DNA of 7,481 nt from Acidimicrobiales bacterium (GTDB taxonomy: Bacteria > Actinomycetota > Acidimicrobiia > Acidimicrobiales > Ilumatobacteraceae), in contig JAURHL010000091.1 in assembly GCA_030833305.1 (NCBI GenBank), positions 1-7,481 on the forward strand, given 5' to 3'. Shown here one piece after another: positions 5,264-7,481 of this stretch. The notes under the pieces are model-generated. The model was not told the DNA's origin. It did no database searches and worked only from the letters and a program-made list of their open reading frames with translations. Every line of letters starts with the position of its first letter. Position 1 is the stretch's first letter. The position numbers were made by a program, and so were the translations under genes.

Positions 5264-6217
5264 ATGCCGGCCACGCTGCCCGGTGCCCGCGGGGCGGTCA
5301 TCACCGGTTGGGGAAGCGCCTTGCCGGAACGCGTCGTGACGAACGCCGACCTCACCAAGACGCTCGACACCTCCGACGAATGGATCAAGGAACGCAGTGG
5401 TATCTCCGAGCGACACATCGGTGGTACGACCGCCGGACTCAGCATCGCGAGCGGTCGGGCCGCTCTCCTGATGGCCGGCGTCGATCCATCCGAGATCGAC
5501 GCCCTGGTGCTGTCGACAACCACTCCCGACCGCACCGTTCCGGCCACCTCGGCCCATGTGCAGAACGCCCTCGGACTGTCCTGTGGTGCGTTCGACGTCA
5601 ACGCCGCGTGCAGCGGTTTCGTCTACGCCCTCACGGTGGCTCACGGCTTGATCGCCGTGGGAGCGCGCAAGATTCTCGTCATCGGGACCGACACCTTGTC
5701 GCGCATCACTGACTGGTCCGACCGCAACACCGCCGTGTTGTTCGCCGATGGATCCGGTGCCGTCGTGTTGGAGGCGGTCGACGGACCCGGGCAATTGCTC
5801 GCGTGGGACATCGACTCCGATGGCTCCGCGGAGGATCTTCTCTATTCGGACATCGGCGGTTTCATCCACATGGAAGGCAAGGAGGTCTTCCGACGCGCGG
5901 TACGAATCATGGTCGACTCCGGACAGAAGTCACTCACGGCCGCCGGTGTCTCCGCTGAAGACATCGCCCTCGTCGTTCCCCATCAGGCGAACATCCGAAT
6001 CATTCAGGCGGCCTGTGAGCGCCTCGGAGTTCCCATGGAGAAGGCGGCGACCGTTCTGCACCACACGGGCAACACGTCGTCGGCATCCATCCCGCTGGCT
6101 CTGGTCGATGCGTTGAACGCCGGACGTCTGCGAGCGGGCGACCTCGTGCTCCTGGTCGGATTCGGCGCCGGGATGACGGCCGCCAGTGCCGTCCTGCGGT
6201 GGGGGGCAAAACCGTGA
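5264..6217 (+). CDS. fabH: Beta-ketoacyl-ACP synthase III (KAS III)
   Basis: Starts fatty acid synthesis by condensing an acyl-CoA primer with malonyl-AcpP. The 317-residue length equals that of E. coli FabH. The Cys-His-Asn triad is complete: C116 in NAACSGFVYAL, H240 in VVPHQANIRII, and N270 in HHTGNTSSASIPLAL. Other family signatures are TSDEWIKERSGISERH (36-51), DGSGAVVLE (162-170), HMEGKEVFRRAV (202-213) and the C-terminal GFGAGMTAASAVL. The sequence does not tell whether the primer is straight-chain acetyl-CoA or branched acyl-CoA. The ATG at 5264 has a GAGGA Shine-Dalgarno at 5250-5254 with 9-nt spacing, located inside the end of fabD; the fabD stop is 1 nt upstream. The TGA stop overlaps the fabG GTG start by 4 nt. 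Confidence 0.97.
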   Translation: MPATLPGARGAVITGWGSALPERVVTNADLTKTLDTSDEWIKERSGISERHIGGTTAGLSIASGRAALLMAGVDPSEIDALVLSTTTPDRTVPATSAHVQNALGLSCGAFDVNAACSGFVYALTVAHGLIAVGARKILVIGTDTLSRITDWSDRNTAVLFADGSGAVVLEAVDGPGQLLAWDIDSDGSAEDLLYSDIGGFIHMEGKEVFRRAVRIMVDSGQKSLTAAGVSAEDIALVVPHQANIRIIQAACERLGVPMEKAATVLHHTGNTSSASIPLALVDALNAGRLRAGDLVLLVGFGAGMTAASAVLRWGAKP

Positions 6218-6918
6218 GTCGCGTGGTCCTGATCACCGGAGGTTCCAAGGGCATCGGTTTGGCCACCGCCCGGCGATTCGCCGCCGCCGGAGACCGCGTG
6301 GCGGTGACCTACAACTCGTCTCCCCCGCCCGACGGGTTCTTGGCGGTGCCGTGCGACGTTCGTTCGTCCGAATCGGTCGATGCCGCGTTCGCCACCGTCG
6401 AAGAGTCCCTCGGCCCGGTCGAAATCCTGGTGTCGAACGCCGGCGTCACCCGCGACGGGTTGCTGCTCAAAATGTCCGAGGAGTCCTTCACCGACGTGCT
6501 GGATGCGAACCTCACGGCGTCCTTTCGGGTGGCCAAACGAGCGTCCAAGGGCATGATCCGCGCGCGTCACGGACGCATCATCTTCGTGGGTTCGGTGGTC
6601 GGATTGTTGGGCTCGGCGGGTCAGGCCAACTACGCCGCCTCCAAGGCCGGACTGGTCGGACTCGCCCGGTCGTTAGCTCGCGAATTCGCCAGCCGCTCGA
6701 TCACCGTCAACGTCGTCGCCCCCGGCCCGGTCGAGACCGAGATGACCGCCGCGCTCGGCCCGGATCGTCTGGCCGAGTTGTCAGCCGCCGTTCCCATGGC
6801 CCGCATCGCCAGCGCCGACGAGATCGCCGCCGCCATCACCTTCCTGGCATCCGAAGATGCCGGCTACATCACCGGGGCGGTGCTGCCGGTCGATGGTGGA
6901 CTCGGCATGGGGCACTGA
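6214..6918 (+). CDS. fabG: 3-oxoacyl-ACP reductase (short-chain dehydrogenase)
   Basis: NADPH-dependent reduction of beta-ketoacyl-AcpP, the first reductive step after condensation. The protein is 234 residues, slightly shorter than E. coli FabG (244), mainly because the segment after the second beta strand is compact (TYNSSPPPDGFLAVPCDV). The cofactor-binding motif TGGSKGIG is at 8-15 and SNAGVT at 74-79. The catalytic tetrad is N99, S127, Y140 and K144 (in ANYAASKAG). The PGPVETEMT and PVDGGLGM signatures follow. The GTG at 6214 is chosen over an in-frame GTG at 6199: it gives the usual short N-terminus before VVLITGG, forms a GTGA overlap with the fabH stop, and has a G-run (6201-6206) at 7-nt spacing as a Shine-Dalgarno-like site. 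Placement between fabH and acpP supports FabG over other short-chain dehydrogenases. Confidence 0.93.
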   Translation: MSRVVLITGGSKGIGLATARRFAAAGDRVAVTYNSSPPPDGFLAVPCDVRSSESVDAAFATVEESLGPVEILVSNAGVTRDGLLLKMSEESFTDVLDANLTASFRVAKRASKGMIRARHGRIIFVGSVVGLLGSAGQANYAASKAGLVGLARSLAREFASRSITVNVVAPGPVETEMTAALGPDRLAELSAAVPMARIASADEIAAAITFLASEDAGYITGAVLPVDGGLGMGH

Positions 6919-6957
6919 CCGGAGTCCGAGATACCTCCGTACCATCCCCCCACCGTT

Positions 6958-6963
6958 TACAGT
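6958..6963 (+). promoter_or_regulatory. Candidate internal -10 element before acpP
   Basis: TACAGT in the 82-nt fabG-acpP gap fits TANNNT and would start a transcript near 6970, about 30 nt before the acpP ATG. No good -35 is seen. An extra promoter here would allow carrier protein to be made in excess of the enzymes, but the site alone is weak evidence. Confidence 0.25.
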
Positions 6964-6969
6964 TGAGAC

Positions 6970-6983
6970 GCGCCCCGTGGCGC
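6970..6983 (+). repeat. Short hairpin immediately upstream of the acpP Shine-Dalgarno
   Basis: GCGCC, loop CCGT, then GGCGC form a perfect five-pair GC stem ending 4 nt before the AGGAG site at 6988. It lies in the only sizeable gap inside the fab operon. It could stabilise the acpP message end or tune initiation; it is short enough to be chance in GC-rich DNA. Confidence 0.3.
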
Positions 6984-6987
6984 AGTC

Positions 6988-6992
6988 AGGAG
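6988..6992 (+). promoter_or_regulatory. Strong Shine-Dalgarno of acpP
   Basis: AGGAG with 8-nt spacing to the ATG at 7001 is the strongest ribosome binding site in the window. It settles the acpP start against the upstream open frame and fits a protein needed in high amounts. Confidence 0.8.
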
Positions 6993-7000
6993 ACTCAGTC

Positions 7001-7240
7001 ATGGATCAGGAACTTTTCGCTCGCTTCGTCAAGTGCGCCGTCGACGTACTCAGTGTCGACGCCGACAAGGTTGTTCCCGGGGCCTCCTTCGGCGATGACC
7101 TCGAAGCCGACAGCCTCGATCTCGTCGAGTTGGTGATGGCCCTCGAAGAGGAATTCGGCGTCGAGGTCCCCGAGAAGGAGGTCGAGGACATCAAGACCGT
7201 CGGTCAAGCCTTCGACCTCATCGTCGGAAAGCTGGGCTGA
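7001..7240 (+). CDS. acpP: Acyl carrier protein
   Basis: 79-residue acidic carrier protein that holds growing acyl chains on a phosphopantetheine arm and serves all the enzymes encoded around it. The attachment site is S38 in EADSLDLVELVMALE, the classic ADSLD motif. Helix I (about 2-16), helix II (38-50), and the helix III/IV region near EVPEKEVEDIKTVGQAFDLI match the family and its usual length. The open frame continues upstream, but the AGGAG site at 6988-6992 and the normal family N-terminus fix the start at 7001. It is separated from fabG by 82 nt that may hold an internal promoter and a small hairpin. Its TGA stop overlaps the fabF ATG by one base (TGATG), suggesting coupled translation. 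Confidence 0.97.
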   Translation: MDQELFARFVKCAVDVLSVDADKVVPGASFGDDLEADSLDLVELVMALEEEFGVEVPEKEVEDIKTVGQAFDLIVGKLG

Positions 7241-7481
7241 TGCTCGGACGCCGTGTCGCCGTCACCGGGCTCGGCGTCGTCTCGACCTGCGGCCTCGGCA
7301 AGGACGCCTTCTGGGCCGGCCTCCATGGCCCCGGCCTGACGGACCGCCAATGGGTCACCATCGATGATTGGGACCCGAGCCCGTACTTCGACAATCCCAA
7401 AGAAGCCCGACGAGCCGATCGCGTCGAACAGTTCGCCCTGGCCGCCGCGGCCGAGGCCCTGAGTCAAGCCGGCGACGTCCG
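7240..7481 (+). CDS. fabF: Beta-ketoacyl-ACP synthase II (KAS II), N-terminal part (partial)
   Basis: The first 80 codons of an elongating condensing enzyme; the right edge of the window cuts it before the active-site cysteine and histidines. The ATG at 7240 shares its A with the acpP TGA, and a GGAAAG stretch at 7226-7231 gives a modest Shine-Dalgarno at 8-nt spacing. Family signatures are VAVTGLGVVSTCG at 6-18 and KEARRADRVEQFALAAAAEAL at 54-74, equivalent to the KEQRKMD helix of E. coli FabF. The segment between them is about 12 residues shorter than in E. coli FabF, and the usual SPxG/TPLG turn reads STCG. The position after acpP strongly supports fabF, though a second KAS of the same clan cannot be excluded from the N-terminus. 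Confidence 0.88.
   Translation, partial: MLGRRVAVTGLGVVSTCGLGKDAFWAGLHGPGLTDRQWVTIDDWDPSPYFDNPKEARRADRVEQFALAAAAEALSQAGDV

Noticed and set aside
4048..5601. 517-codon minus-strand open frame opposite fabD and the start of fabH
   Set aside because: FabD and FabH catalytic motifs are intact on the plus strand, and the antisense product shows only compositional shadow.
1..7481. Mobile element, CRISPR array, prophage or defence system
   Set aside because: No transposase, integrase, direct repeat array or island-like composition is visible; gene content is core metabolism, repair and signalling.

Overview
The window is GC-rich and almost fully coding, and it looks like chromosomal core sequence from a high-GC actinobacterium. 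An Acidimicrobiia-type lineage is my best guess from the protein character and layout, but I could not test this. Supporting points are a PdtaR/Rv1626-like response regulator with an ANTAR output domain beside polA (the two lie close together in Mycobacterium tuberculosis too), a DNA polymerase I with tyrosine at the ddNTP-selectivity position and a decayed proofreading site, and start sites that look leaderless. I see no mobile elements, CRISPR array, phage genes or compositional islands.

Left half, all on the minus strand and read from right to left: a tRNA-like gene (3903-3975), a small coiled-coil protein of unknown function (3533-3817), the ANTAR response regulator (2882-3460), polA (130-2829), and the first 44 codons of a probable SAM-dependent methyltransferase (1-133) whose start overlaps the polA stop in an ATGA junction. 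Two perfect inverted repeats sit in the intergenic gaps, one before the regulator gene and one just before polA.

Right half, all on the plus strand: a type II fatty acid synthesis operon, fabD-fabH-fabG-acpP-fabF, with fabF cut by the window end. The junctions are tight (1-nt gap, 4-nt overlap, 82-nt gap, 1-nt overlap). FabD loads malonyl onto the carrier protein AcpP, FabH makes the first condensation, FabG reduces the beta-keto product, and FabF performs elongating condensations. The order resembles the Streptomyces fabD-fabH-acpP-fabF cluster with fabG inserted. No plsX or FasR-type regulator gene lies upstream in the window.

The two halves diverge from a 114-nt region (3976-4089) that probably holds both promoters. 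The items most worth a second look are the tRNA, whose anticodon loop reads CAA (Leu) but which has a short five-base variable region instead of the long arm expected of tRNA-Leu, and an extra C-terminal domain of about 80 residues on FabD that looks like a biotinyl/lipoyl-type fold without the modified lysine. No stretch longer than about 115 bases lacks a gene.
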